This document shows, piece by piece, positions 33,229 to 46,022 of a stretch of DNA of 64,000 bases. The stretch spans positions 1-64,000 of the forward strand of contig QEYB01000461.1 in assembly GCA_017562135.1 (NCBI GenBank). The letters run 5' to 3'. Position 1 is the first letter of the stretch. Every line of letters starts with the position of its first letter. Made by a program: the position numbers and the translations under genes. Source of the DNA: Dipylidium caninum. Taxonomy: Eukaryota; Platyhelminthes; Cestoda; Cyclophyllidea; Dipylidiidae. Under the pieces are notes generated by a model, which saw only the letters and a list, made by a program, of their open reading frames with translations, was not told where the DNA came from and did not search any database.

Positions 33229-36200
33229 TTACTTGGACGTCGCATTGGAGACGGCCTTTTCTTCCAAAATGGCCTTGACATCCATCTTCAAGGCGTTCAA
33301 TTGATCCACAAAATGCGGTCGCCCATAACGACGAAAATGTAGCGCGTCTTCAGGCGGCAGTTCAATGTTGGCCAACTTATCCTCGCCTTTGATGATACGC
33401 GATGTTACAACGTCCAGGGGGGGACCATCTTCCAGCATGGCAAGCGTTTCAACTCCGTCACCACATTTGACAACGATCATGGTGTGTTCGAACTGGGCAG
33501 ATCGTGAACCGTCCTTAGTGACAGCTGTCCACGTGTCTGGCCACAACTTGTCCCTCCATTCGCCCTCGTTAATCATTGGCTCGATTGTAAAACAATGGCC
33601 TGGAGCCGTTGAGCCTACCGCTTTGTTCCCTGCCGTGAGATCATGGAGTTGAGGTAGTGTACTTAAATGGATTGAGTAAATAGCATGTCTCCCAAAATTA
33701 CAAATTAATGACGTTTCCAAATATCTTTTTTAAATACATTACACAAAAATGCCGTACAGTGGCACCCGACTTGAAAAACGCAATCTACCAACACTCAGAC
33801 TAGGAGGGTTAACGAGAGCCCGACCAATAAGCGTAATCTTAAGCCAAATAAAAATTACTCCAAAGGATGAACATAAAAGAGAGGAACTTTCACGATAATG
33901 CTAAAAATTGAACAAGCTGTGAAAGAATTGTTAAATTACAGTACGAAGGCAATAAAGAAGAGTTCCCAAGCATTACTTCACAGTAAACTCGCTTTTCATC
34001 GCGTGTCGATATGGTCAAATCTCATTTAGTAACAATAATTTACTCGACGTTAAGCATCATTTACGCATTTCGAGTGGCTTTAATTCACTCTATTAGGCTT
34101 GTGATGGTGAACACCTTAATCAAGAGGTAGACGGGAAAGCAAAGGAGGATTGGTGTTGTTTGTCAATGACAACACCCTTCCAATCTACCAAGTCATTTTC
34201 CATTCGGGTTTCCAAATCACATAATAATCCATTTCCTGTAAGTTAACCAACACCGTTTTGTTGAACGTTGATAAATAAAGTGTAATAAAGTAGAGGAGGG
34301 AAAAATACAAATGGAGCTTAGAAAAAAAGCCCCAACAGAAGATACTAAATTTGTAATTAGTGGCAAGGAATAAAACATCAGGAAAAATCCTATTTCCAGA
34401 AAATGTGACTACAAAGTACCAAGTGTGCACATAGGTAATAAAACCCGAGTATCACAGGCGTAGCACACCACATATGCGTCTGTAACGAAAAAAATGTCTT
34501 TTTATCAATTATTAAGATGCGAGTGAACTCGAAGGAAACTCAAAAACCACAGCACTAACATTTAGAGAATGTAAGCCTAAAATGTGTAACTCACTTGCGT
34601 AGTGCGGTATATTGGGTGGACAGTGGAAAAGTCGGTGTACGCCATGGCCGCAGTAAGATCGTACCACTGAAAATCCGTCAACGTTCGCGTGTTGTTGAAT
34701 TATTTCGCCCATCTCTCGATACTTCATGCCCACGCGAACTGCGGTGTATAAAGAAAACATTGCCAATTCGTCGAGTCATAGCGATAATCTAGCAGAGAAA
34801 CCGACATAACATTGCCAGTTCCAATCAAGAGACGAATGAGGAAAGACGACCCAAACCCCAAATATAACGAAAGCGATATCCAAAAAAAAGTGAAAACTGT
34901 ATTCCCACCATGATTAGGAATTTCGATGTTGTTGTGGCAGACAAATTGGTCTTAGGACCCAATTATCAAATTTTTGGTTGTTAATAGAAACAATCTTCCT
35001 TTATATGAATCTCATGGCAAGCCATGGGTAATTTGAAGCCACATTTTAATCATAAGGAATGAATGCTGACGTAAGAAGCTTAGAAGCAAGGTACTACTAC
35101 AACGAGGTCTTAATTGACACACACACAGATGATCGCCTTACCGCTAAATGCTCCATCGATACTCCTAGATTTCTGCGGGCTCATGTAGAAAACACTTTCA
35201 AAGAATCTAGGATAAAAAACTATCTCCTTCACGGGTCGCCAAACTAACGATTAAACTAGTTAGAGATGGTTTCGAGACGTATGAAACATAACATAAACGG
35301 ATAAGCAGATTCATTTAGAATGGCACGATAATCTTTGGTAAAGTCAAAAACCCACCGGCATCCATTGATTTAGCCAAACAGTTGTAGGTATTTTTCACAA
35401 GTCTAATGGACTTTTCGTCCGGCGTTCCGACAAATACGGTTTCGTTGACGTCACCATGAAAGCCGCCAAAATAGGTGGTGATATCAACTAGATTATGAAA
35501 AATGATCAGAATTTGAAACTATTAATATACCAACTAACACAACACAGAACTTTAGAATAACCATAACGAAATGCGTATCAGTCGACACAGAAGTCACTAA
35601 CAGAAATTGATTTTGATAGTAAGGTGCGGAAAAAGTGGACAACATCGAAAACTTACTATTAATGATGTCGCCATCAACAAGTGGTCTTAGGTCAGGGATC
35701 CCATGGCAGATTACTTCGTTTATGGACCTACATGCAATACAGGTTATTCAAAGATTAGTACGTGCAACAGGATTTTGGAAAATTAAAATAATTTAGCGGT
35801 GATGGATAGCACTCGCGATCGATACAGGCTTCATGAACAATGCGATCAATCTCGTCAGTCGTCACACCGACTTCAACCGCGGCAATTGCCTCATCGAGAA
35901 CCTCTCTCGCAAGCTAAGAAGGCAATATGGATTAACTATTGCTAATCTACCTTTCCAGTCACTCGCATTCCCTCCATTTCTTCTCTGTTGAGAGAAATAA
36001 TAGAGTGAGAGCTTTTAGCTTTCTGCTCTGACACAGGTATCCCAGTATCTGCATAATCGGGGCGAGCAATATGTGTAGGAATAGTCCTAAACGGAGTCTA
36101 CAAAGGCGCAAGAAAATATTTCTAAGACCAGTATCATACCTTCTTTGCTGGCCTGAGGGGGCCGGTGAAGTGGAACATATCAAAAGTGCTGTCCAGTTCC

Positions 36201-36446
36201 GAGGAAGGAAATAGACACTTACCCTCTACAAACTAGTTTGTATTAAATTAACCAAACCTGCGAGCAGGTGAAGATTTTTGTGTGTTTTCCAGTACTTCTT
36301 AAAACATTCCTATGAGGGAACATTAGGAATATGGGGGTATCTACCTTATCACAAAAATACGAACCCGTGATCCCTAATTGAATACACGTAGGACACCGCA
36401 GAGTAGCTGGTTTCCCGCAATTAGGAGTGACACAAACATGCGACAT
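33229..36446 (-). CDS. METAP1: Methionine aminopeptidase 1, complete, nine exons
   Basis: Removes the initiator methionine from nascent proteins at the ribosome. Exons: 36446-36345, 36309-36258, 36225-36140, 36097-35951, 35913-35762, 35727-35657, 35487-35356, 34738-34595, 33629-33229. All have GT-AG borders and consistent phases, giving 428 residues (human about 386). The N-terminus holds the ribosome-associated zinc finger ([17 protein letters not shown] and onward Cys/His). The peptidase domain shows the five metal ligands in order: D205 and D216 ([12 protein letters not shown]), H279 ([12 protein letters not shown]), E312 (GHCFTIEPM) and E343 (RSAQFEH). CHGIPD and [16 protein letters not shown] are also kept. 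The first five introns are only 32-42 bases, the last three 169-965. A C-terminal extension of about 40 residues (after the YGRPHF motif) exceeds the usual length. It is transcribed away from the kinase gene at 37820. Confidence 0.96.
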
Positions 36447-36449
36447 CGT

Positions 36450-37819
36450 AGTACGCTACTAGCCAGATGATGACCTGACAACACGTTTCGGAAAGGAATG
36501 GACACACTAACAGGAAATAACCGCCCTTTAAGACTACTGCATTGACCTATCACAAAATTTCCCGTCAACGTATTGGGTCAGAATGGGAAATACCTTAGTA
36601 TGGATCGCGTTTTCTTTTAAAAGAAAAATTTTTATTACAATTGTTATCCTCTACAACTTTTTTATCTAATGGTTGGGTTGTTGGAGAAAATTGCGAGTGA
36701 TGGGGTCTCACGTTAAATAAAGACATATAGTTTGACGAAACCCATTACTAACACGTAGGAATTACGTTGAAAGAATTCTACTAATGTGGGTGAGGGTGGG
36801 TATAATATCGACAAACATTTGGGCGGGACATTGAAGAGCCGAATTGCACGTTTGATACATAATGTTAAAGGGAATGCACATCAGAACGGCACACAGCCTA
36901 TGCGTTTTTTGAAACACATGCGCATGACGGCTGTGACAAGACAATGAAAAATGAGGTTCGTATTTAACCTCCTGAACATGATGTGTATTTATAAACAAAA
37001 AGAGTAGTGGCGCGTATCCACTTCGATATGTAGCAAAAATAATTCTCGACAAATAGTATCCTTCTCCTCCCGCGTCCAGACTGAAATCAGGGCCGGTCGG
37101 CGCGTACGATTGAAATTGTGTGATGGACCCCAAAGTGGTATATCATATATGCGTCTATACCTGCACAAAAAGCCAAAATGGTTCAAACAAAACCAAAGTT
37201 AATGACAAATTGTTACCTTCCCTTTTGTAAGAAGCCACCACGTATCTCTGTTACCTTACTTTGTTGGGAATGTGCATCATGCAACTTAAATCAAAACATC
37301 TCAGCATATGCCGCAATTCCTTGCCTTATATTCCTAAGACTTTATCTATTATTTTAAGTTTTGTATAATTTTATTTTTGAACGCAAACGCTGACATTGTT
37401 TTATCAAACCACGTGATTGCACATCCGTAAACGGCGCTGTTTCAACTTTTTCATACGAGTGGTTTGTTGGCCTTTTACTTAACGTATTACATTCTTACAA
37501 CTTTCCCTCTTCACATAATACTACGTTTTGGTCTATTGCATGTTTTGAAAGGAGATGCTTTTGACAATATTGCAATACTGAAGAGGTTTTCTTTTTTCGC
37601 AACTCTTCTACTTATTTTCACGCTTCGGCCAGCATAACCTTCTTTTATCACTCTCCCTTAAATTTTAAACGTATTGCTTAGGAAAATTTTAGAGTTGCTT
37701 CATACACTTGTTTTGCCCTTCCTATTTACTTTGCTTTGTACGGGGCAGGCGATATTTTTCCTAATAAATTAGTATGTGCTTATTATTTCTATAACCCCTG
37801 CTCCGGTTTTGTAGAATAG
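36450..37819. other. Divergent intergenic region between MetAP1 and the TTBK-like gene
   Basis: About 1.4 kb separates the two ATGs on opposite strands, so both promoters must lie here. Minus-strand open frames at 36762-37186 overlap each other and show no domain. No TATA box or other core element could be singled out. Confidence 0.45.
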
Positions 37820-40800
37820 ATGGATATAAAACCCATTTGTGCCCCGACTCCCCGCAATACGCGTTTTCCTGCCGCGGCCAGCAGTCCGGATTGTGCACAC
37901 TATGGAGCAAATCCTGTGCCTTTAAACCGTGGAAATAGCTCCAAGAAGGGTAATGAGGATCGAAAAATTCTTTTGAAACGAGGTGAGATGTTAAAGAATA
38001 GATGGCAAATTTTGGAAAGAATTGGAGGCGGTGGTTTTGGAGAAATATATACGGCCATTGATATGCAGGTTTGTCGATAATATGTTACTTTCATGGGAGA
38101 CAAAGCCGAATGTGTCTTGTACATGTAAAATATTTTAGAGTAATTCAATCGAAGTGGGCCAATCAGCATCTAACACTATGGAATTCTGTTCCTCCTGTTC
38201 CCCTATGGATTTTGATTCACCCTTGCACCATTCTAATGCGATCTCCGCCAATAAATCCGGGTTCCCCTTTTGCCTTCAAAATTGCTCAACAAATGGACGT
38301 GAATCTTACACTCCTTCAGCCACCTTAATCGCAAGAGCACGACAACAATCTTGCTTTAGTGAAGATGCACCGGAATCTCAGGATTCGGGAATTTCCTTAA
38401 GTCATTCAGATCGTGTATCTGCGGCTGAAAATCAGATTGTCGCGGTAAAAGTGGAGTCTAATTTTCAGTTGAAGCAAATGCTTTGTATGGAGTTGAGCGT
38501 CTTACGGAAGCTGAAGGGCAGAAAAAACTTCTGTGAATTACTCGGTTATGGTAAAAATACTCACTTCACCTACATAGTCATGACACTCCAGGTGAGTTAT
38601 TCGCCATTATTAAAAGACATTAGCTTTCATTGTTTCCTTCTTTGATACTGAACTCTCACTTCGTATGGGCTTTGGCTAATACTCTGATTTCATTAGTGTA
38701 CCGAAGTATGGATTTAGTATCTGCTATTCCGGCTGTAATACGAAACTAGCTCTGCCAACAATATACTGCCCTTCACTGGCATTCGCGTTTTCCAACAGCT
38801 TCATATATTAAACGTGGTGACATCTTTAAGTTCGTTTTATTTCAGCGAAAAATATATATGCCAAAATTTATAATTTATGGTCTTTTCAACCAAACAGACG
38901 ATATGCCGGCTATGTACATATTGGAATAATGCAAGTGCAAGATGTACCGTTTGTTGTTAGAATGCGACTCTCACGGAAATGAAGAGTATGAGTTGAGTAG
39001 TGCACAACTAGTTGGCGCCAATAAAGGGTGGAAATTGCCCCTTTATCTGCTACATATTGCCTTAAACCGAAATTCAATGTAGGCATAAAACTCCACAATA
39101 CTCACTTGTACTTCGGCTAATAAATCGCCTCACGTGTTTCGAATATCCTCGCAAAGTTACTCGCCAGACAAGGTGATGAGAGAAATTTCAGGAGATGACG
39201 CTACCTGCTTATGCACGACTGCATCTGTGTGAGATAGAATGATTGGTTAGTGCATAAGTGAATCTTCAATAACAGTCACCTTCGCTCCTCGTGTTACCAC
39301 CATGTCTCGCAGTAATTCCCACCTACCTACCAGATGGAAAGCGACCTAAGTTTGAGCAATACGATATTCTCTATGAAGGCTTCCTAAAAATAGGGATAAA
39401 TGTGGCACTGAGAGCGTTTATCTAAGTGGAAAAGTCATATTAGAGACAGACTATCCGATAACCTCATTTCCTACAATTTGGGGTCTTGGGAGGTATTTCT
39501 CCCTCCCCATTGTTAACGCAGTAACACCGCGCAGTTTTTTTAGTCTAAATAGGATAATGTGGAGTTGTGATAAACATCTTTCTCCCCTCACTCTCCTTAT
39601 CCTCAGAGTAGGTTTTTTGTAGTATCTCACCGTCCTCTTCAGTTGCGTTTTAGTCTCCCGTACAAGTGGAATTTTTGCTGCATTGGCGATTGACATTAAA
39701 TTGTGTCATTTAGCCCTAGATGATGTTTATTTTGTAGAGTTTCAATGGTAGTTCTTGTTTTCTTTCCCTTCCCTTTTCCGTCATCCCCCTCCCCTCCCCT
39801 CCCCACCCCATCCCTATCGCTCCTGAAATGATCCAAGTATAAAAGGCATGCAGCCGTTACTAGTTAACCCACTAAGTTTTGTACGAGGAATGCATTCCAC
39901 CTTAAAAACTCTACTCTATCGGTTAGAAATGGGTGTCGAGAAGCATTTTACGCACATTTTCGCGTTGTATCTTAGAGTTACCCCGCTTGTGTGTGTGCAT
40001 GCACTTGTTTATGAGAAGGCAGCCGCTTTCTCATTCATTCATTCACTCAATCTCTCTCTCTCTCTCTCTCTCTCTCTGCGTATCTCTCTCGCCGCCACTC
40101 GCTCGAATCATCATCAAACTGCATCTCTTAAACCAATTGATCGGGAGTTTCTTTGTCATTTACACTCGTGAGGCTGTCTCGTCCCCCTCGTGTCTCACCT
40201 TCTAAGGCCCTGTTTAGCACGAGCTGCCCTTGCATGTACTACTGGGCAGACGATGAATTTGACACTGTCGTCGCCAAATTTTCTTTGCCTCGAAGCTTCA
40301 ACACTCCAAGAAGACTAGCGGGTTCTGGGTCGCCTGCAAACTCCAGTCTAACAAAAGTGAATTATGTTGAGACTAGCGCTTGCGAACATTGTAAAAACAA
40401 AATGCGAAACGAGCGACGAAAGTGTCAGAAAATACACCTCGACGTTTAGAAACTAGGAAGCGAAGAGGACGGCAGATCTGGCGTAGGGCGCAAGGAAGCA
40501 TTTTTTCTCCTCGCCTCGCCTCGTCTCCCGAGTATTGCACGATTCCTTAGTTAGGTGGGGTTGCCAACGCAAAAAAGATGTAATTTCTTGTTATGGGGCT
40601 TCGGCGCCCACAGGATCAATGTGGCCGCCCTCGGAAGGTTCCAAGGGTGTCGACTTTTGTGTCTTCAGTATTCACTTGACTGCGTCTAAATGTTGTTCTG
40701 TAATCTGGACAACGAGGCGAAACGGAGGGAAGAAACGGGTTTCCCCATTGCAGGAGGAAGTGGCAGGAGTAGGCGTTGATTAGAACCTTAACATTAAAAA

Positions 40801-41568
40801 AAACAATTGTTGCTCGGCGAGAGTCGACACTTAGGAAGGTATAAGAAGAGAGTGAGGCATTTAGAAGAAAATCACTTTCTTTTCTTAACTTTGTAGGGGA
40901 AAAATTTGAGTGAATTGCGCAAAGCCGCAACCGAGAAGAAGTTCACTATGTCTACCTCTCTTCGTATCGTTTGCAAGTGCTTGGATGCACTGAAAGAGTT
41001 GCACAACTTAGGCTACCTTCATCGTGACATTAAACCCTCCAACTTCTGTTTGCGTCAGCAGCAAGATCCCACCGAGATTTGCCTTCTCGACTTTGGTTTG
41101 GTTCGACCCTACTTAAAACCTGGCACCACCGATCAAATTCGTCCTCATCGAGCGTCAGCCGGCTTTCGGGGCACCGTCCGCTACGCCTCTATTAATGCAC
41201 ACAATTACCAAGAATTGGGACGTCATGATGACCTCTGGTCCATGTATTACATGATGGTGGAGTTTATCTGCGGCCAATTGCCCTGGAGTCGCATTAGTGG
41301 GAAGGATGAAGTGAAGAAGCTCAAAATAAAGAATGAACCCCTCGCATTGGGGGAGAGAAGTGGTCTTCCTTTACCCATAGCCACTACATGGGTTAAACAT
41401 TTGAATTTTTTGTCCTATTATTCAACGCCAAATTATGACGAGTTGAGGAACGTAATTGAACAGTACCTTTCGCTCCACCAAATTGGGTGGAATCAACTAT
41501 ATGACTGGCAGAAACGGTCGGTCATTCAAAAAGTTCGAAAGCGCAAATACATTCACGCCAAGATATAA
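37820..41568 (+). CDS. Tau-tubulin-kinase-like Ser/Thr kinase (CK1 group), three exons
   Basis: TTBKs phosphorylate tau and other microtubule-linked proteins. Exons: 37820-38068, 38139-38591 and 40897-41568, all phase 0, GT-AG. The kinase shows the glycine loop IGGGGFGEIYTAID, the beta-3 lysine in VAVKVES, ELSVLRKLKGRKNFCELLGYG, the catalytic loop LHRDIKPSNF, DFG in LLDFGLVRPY, and RGTVRYASINAH with GRHDDLWSMYYMMVEF, all diagnostic of TTBK. The family normally has about six residues between beta 2 and VALKVES; here exon 2 supplies about 97 extra Ser-rich residues (SCSPMDFDSPLHHSNAIS, DAPESQDSGISLSHS) exactly at that point. The frame stops at 41568 shortly after the lobe (YDWQKRS), but an adjacent frame stays protein-like afterwards, suggesting a one-base slip. 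The 2.3 kb second intron contains a C-rich tract, a TATA motif and a CT repeat. Confidence 0.88.
39785..39814 (-). other. G-run tract on the minus strand (possible G-quadruplex)
   Basis: Five consecutive C4-5 runs separated by single bases, plus a sixth run of three, on the plus strand; the complement meets the usual G-quadruplex pattern. Located in the large TTBK-like intron just before a TATA motif. Confidence 0.6.
39838..39844 (+). promoter_or_regulatory. TATA motif inside the TTBK-like intron
   Basis: TATAAAA followed by GGC, directly downstream of the C-rich tract. It could mark an internal promoter; the open frames that follow (39848-40205) are not recognisable. Weak. Confidence 0.3.
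40051..40077 (+). repeat. TC dinucleotide repeat
   Basis: About thirteen TC units within the large intron of the TTBK-like gene. Confidence 0.9.
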
Positions 41569-41907
41569 GCCAAATAATTCTCCTCAACGTCAATCTATGC
41601 AAAATACAAAGCGTCCAACTTACTACGATACTGTCGGCTGCGCTAGACGTCTAGACAAACTCGGCTACGGTTCTTTAGGGGACTTGAAACATATCGAAAA
41701 AATGAATGCTGGTGGCTTAAAAAGTACGCTGGCCTTGTGGGAAGACGCGACGGCAAATAACTGCATGGCGACAGAGAAGATTATGCTAGAAGAGGAACAT
41801 GAGAATTCTGATGATTCGTCAACAGAAGCAGATGCAAAGAAGAAAGAGAGTGGAGTTGGAAACTATCGAAAGAAATTAAATAACAATGTGGAGAAACAAG
41901 ACAAGGG
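41569..41907 (+). CDS. Probable C-terminal tail of the TTBK-like gene, in the +1 frame
   Basis: The adjacent frame is open from before 41500 and reads SANTFTPRYKPNNSPQRQ, then a recognisably TTBK-style linker (CARRLDKLGYGSLGDLKH) and an acidic Ser-rich stretch (EEEHENSDDSSTEADAKKK). It ends at a good splice donor, AAGG then GTAAGC, at 41907/41908. TTBK proteins normally continue with a long tail after the kinase domain, which the frame ending at 41568 lacks. One surplus base (or two missing) around 41500-41525, in the CGGTCGGTC repeat, would fuse the two. Further exons downstream could not be traced. Confidence 0.5.
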
Positions 41908-42637
41908 TAAGCTAAACATTGGCCTTTTTAAATATTCTTTAAATTTTTATTTTCCCGCCCCCGCCTCCCCTCTCGCCGCCTGCCACCCGCCACATCTTAT
42001 TTCTGCACCTGTTCTTCCTCATCCCTCGGTTACAGCGCTGCCTCGATCCTCGATCCTCTTCCCTCCCTTTCCTTCAGCATGGTCGTAACCGACTCCGACA
42101 TATCTGGTAAATAGTCTAAGAGTTGAGGAGATGGGACATCTAAGCTAATTTTAAATTAAGATAGAGAAATTTACGCATAAACTCTCCTTATTCACATCAA
42201 AATGGAGCAGGAAATAGTCATCCTTCTTGTTGAAATGCTGTATCTGTTGTTCTCCAGCTGTCAACTCTTAAATCCATTCCAATTTAGTATCTTCACATTA
42301 TCAAAATTTTCCTCGCCTCCCCCTATCCCTTGGGCCTCTTCGTGATCTGGCGCCGAGGAGCCTCCCTTTTCCCTTAACTCCACGCCGTAGGCATGACAGT
42401 GATGCCGAAGGAGCGAGGCAGAAAATTGTAATTAGCCTAAATGTTTTTTTAGAATTGAATCAACACGATACGAGCCGAAGTCGATTACAAGGCATCTTTT
42501 CATATTTATTCGGGACGAGTACAAAATCCGACAGTAAGGAATAACGAGCAGTAGCTTAGGGTGGCAGGAGATTTGAAGCGACGTTATAGCCCTCCTACGT
42601 CTGTAACCGCCACAATGAGCTACAACCACAACCACAA

Positions 42638-42655
42638 CAGCAGCAGCAGCAGCAG
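42638..42655 (+). repeat. Short CAG repeat, six units
   Basis: Six CAG units after a CAA/CCA-rich stretch. Confidence 0.85.
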
Positions 42656-45600
42656 CATAACACTACAGACCAGCTTTTGTTCCTTCCTCCGTCAGCCCCC
42701 TCATCTGTGGCCTTTAACCCATGCTGCTCCACTTTTGGCCTGCTGCCCCCTTAGCGCCCAATTCTGCATGAAGGGCTGACTCTGAATGACAGACGGAGGG
42801 GGTTTTTTTTCTTAAATTAAAAAGTATACAAATCTCCTAATTTTCTGCCAACATTCCTTACCGTCCTTTCCCTTCCACATGTGTTACTCTTTTCTCCTAA
42901 GTCCAGGTTAGGCCAGCAGACTAACGAGCAGGGGGTCAGTCGTGCGCACATTAACTTCCTGCCCTCATGGAGCCCCGTATACCTCTCTTCGACACGGTGA
43001 TCGCCTGCCCCAACCGAATGATGCAACTTTTACCCAACTGATGTGTTTGTGTTGTGGGTTGTAGCTCGGGGAACGGACAAGCGTAAGAAGTAGACGGTCA
43101 TTCACATCCCGGTCACCTGCGTCTCAATTCGACACATTCCAATTATACTCCCCCAAAACCCCGTCGCTACCCATCCAATCCTGTCTAGTCACCAGCTCAT
43201 CCGTGGTCATTAATTTATATACAAGCAAAGACTTACCTCAGACACAGGCACTTGGATGAATGTAAAAAAAAGGGGGAGGAGAGGTCTCGGCGCCGCTTCA
43301 ACTCTGTCGTTACTAACTTGGCCCGCCCCGTCCCGCCTCCTCCCACTCCTTCCATTACCTCCGCACAAACACGTTCTTTCTTCCTCAGACAGTGACTTTC
43401 ACCCTTTCCCAAATCTCCCTCCACTGGCATATTGCCCCTGCCCTTAAGCAGGCGGAGGAGTTAGGCGTAATTTAGCCAGGCTTATACTCCTTCCTCTGGC
43501 ACTTTTGGCTTCTCTCTCCCCTTTCCTACTGCCACCCTGTCCCCGTATTTACGTGGAAACCTTTTAAATGCCCACATATTGCGATCTTTCACTTTTTTCC
43601 TTCGTAACTTGTTTGAGAAACCAATGCAAACCTTTTTCGTCCTCCACCCTTTTTGGTGTGTAAAAAGCTGGTGTACTTTGAAACACATTGTTATTTCAAA
43701 GCATGTCAATTACCATCTCCTAGTTGTGTAATTCACTTTGAGAGAAGAGGGGATTTTCAAGAATGTCTATAAATCTTCACCTCCTTACATGCTTAAGTAG
43801 TGAGGCATAGTAAAACTAGCCTCTTTGCTGCAAAGAGAGAAAAAAGAAGAATGCATTTAAGGCAGATTTACATTCCTCAAGAGGGGATTTGTAGGCTGCT
43901 TATGGAAACATCTGGCGCTTTGTGTGCTTGATGGGGGAAGAGAGACGAGGGGGCCTTGGGCGATCCCCGCGTGACTCGAGCTTTCCGGCGGTCTATGGAA
44001 AGCGATTTCGGGAAGAGAGACACCGCCCACTTCCTTCCGTCGGCCTTCTTTTATCTTGACAGTCGTTGAGAGGACAGAAGAGTGGCTTATACGTTCACCC
44101 TCATGACAGTCTGACTGCTGGCAGCACACAAACTCCTCGTACTCTCTCGTATTCATGTGTGCGTAATTCAATGGAGCACACACTCACACCTAGACACTTC
44201 TTCTGCGCCTTCACCACATGGCAAAGGGTGAGTAGATCAGATATTTCATATCTTGACTACCTGTCAAGACGGGTCTGCCTGCCTGGGAGTAACGAGAAAC
44301 ACCACCCCCTTGAAAGAGTGCGATTAGCGACACTAAGCGGCCTGTTGCTGAGACACCTCGTCACCTGGCACTAAAAATTTGCCGCCTCCATTCAATCCAG
44401 CCTCTTGTGTGGCATGAGCCTCCTCCTGCCTTTCCCCATGCAGCACAGATTGTGTAGCCTATTTCACGATCCTCGTTAGCAGAAGAGAGCAATTTGTGAC
44501 TTGCATTAAGAACTTCCCTGTGATTATTATAAAACTTGTGTGGACACACTACTTATTAAACTACTGAAATAGTCACAGTAGAGGTTCGCGGAGCAGGACT
44601 TGTGAAACAAATTAGCTCGTCGATGTGCGCGAAGGTGTAGCCCATGAAATGGGTATTGTACTCAGGAATAGTGGGCATCAAGACGTCCGACAAGACTAAT
44701 CACCGAGTGAGACTAGAATATACGGGACACTGTCCGTAACCGCCAGCAAAGGCACCTTAACAGAGACAAGCAACGGACAATTGGCACCTTTTATCCTGAG
44801 AGGCCATTTACGTCCAGCATTCATTCACGTGAATAGAAGGCATGCGAAATTTGTCTTAACACTTTGTAGTGTAGAAGAGATGAATCCCCTCGATGCAGAG
44901 CCTCTTCCATTGTCCCACCAGTGTTGTTAGTGTCCACGACGCTCCGTAAGTGCACGCACCGAAGTTACAGTGAAAGGCGCCGCCCTCTGAGCCTCGGAAG
45001 AGAATTTTTGTTTAGTGTGAATTTAGTCGAGATCAGAAGTAGCACTCGGGTAGGCAAATTAGTCTCTGTATGGGCATGCCTTTTTTACATGTCTTAAAAT
45101 CATCACACTTAAGGTGGGATGGTGGTGGGTAGACGATGATACGAGACGGAAGCGTCGCGGTTTGCTTGAGTACGTAGTTAACATCAGGATGTCTTCCAGC
45201 AAAGGCACAAATTGCCTCAAACAAGACTTTCTTTCCCAGATCGGGTTCAAGTTGTGTAGAACTCACCAACAGCCGGTAGACGGAGATTCTACGGCACAAG
45301 TTAAGATGAAAATCGTACTAAAATCGCCACACACTCAAATAACCCTGCCGCCTTGTCTCAGTCCTTCGCTTTATTTCACTTCACTTCATGCCCTTTCAAC
45401 TCATTTTGTTGGTAAATTTCATGGATTTATGATTTTGCTAACCGCAGAGGTTACTCCGCTCCAGAGTTTCTTGTTACTTTCTCACACACCTGACGTCCAC
45501 TTTGGCCCTGAGGACATCATACGCTGTATTTTGTTAGATTTATCTTTGTTTTTTGACTATTGACAAGATAATTGCCTTGTCATCCAGAAATTAGGACCAA

Positions 45601-45914
45601 TGTTCCCAAGTTGTGGCCTTATCTGGTCAAATTTGTCCTCACTCGTTCCACAGTTTGGTTAAACGATGCCTCAGAGGTGCCGAGATATCAGTGAGAAATG
45701 AACATTAATTGCCCGACTGCACCGATGCAAAAAATCATCAGGTCGTCTTCGCTCGGAACAAAGAGGGTGGCAATTTTGAGGGTTCTGAATTAGAGTAGAC
45801 TCCACCGAAACCCAAAAGTGTTACCGACTCTCGTCAGCTGGCACTAAAACCCCCGCCACTTGATTGATTAGCTTCTCAAGAACTATGAAATATCAAACGA
45901 GTTTATGAATATGT

Positions 45915-46022
45915 ACGTGTATACACATAAACACATGCACACACGAAACTAAACGTTATTTTTCATATCCACTCACATACACATACACGCATGAGCATAA
46001 ACGCACACGCAGACGCACAAGC
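45915..46022 (+). repeat. CA-rich degenerate microsatellite
   Basis: A stretch of interrupted CACA/ACAC and CATA units (ACACACGAAAC, CATACACATACACGC, ACGCACACGCAGACGC). Imperfect and therefore probably old. Confidence 0.6.
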
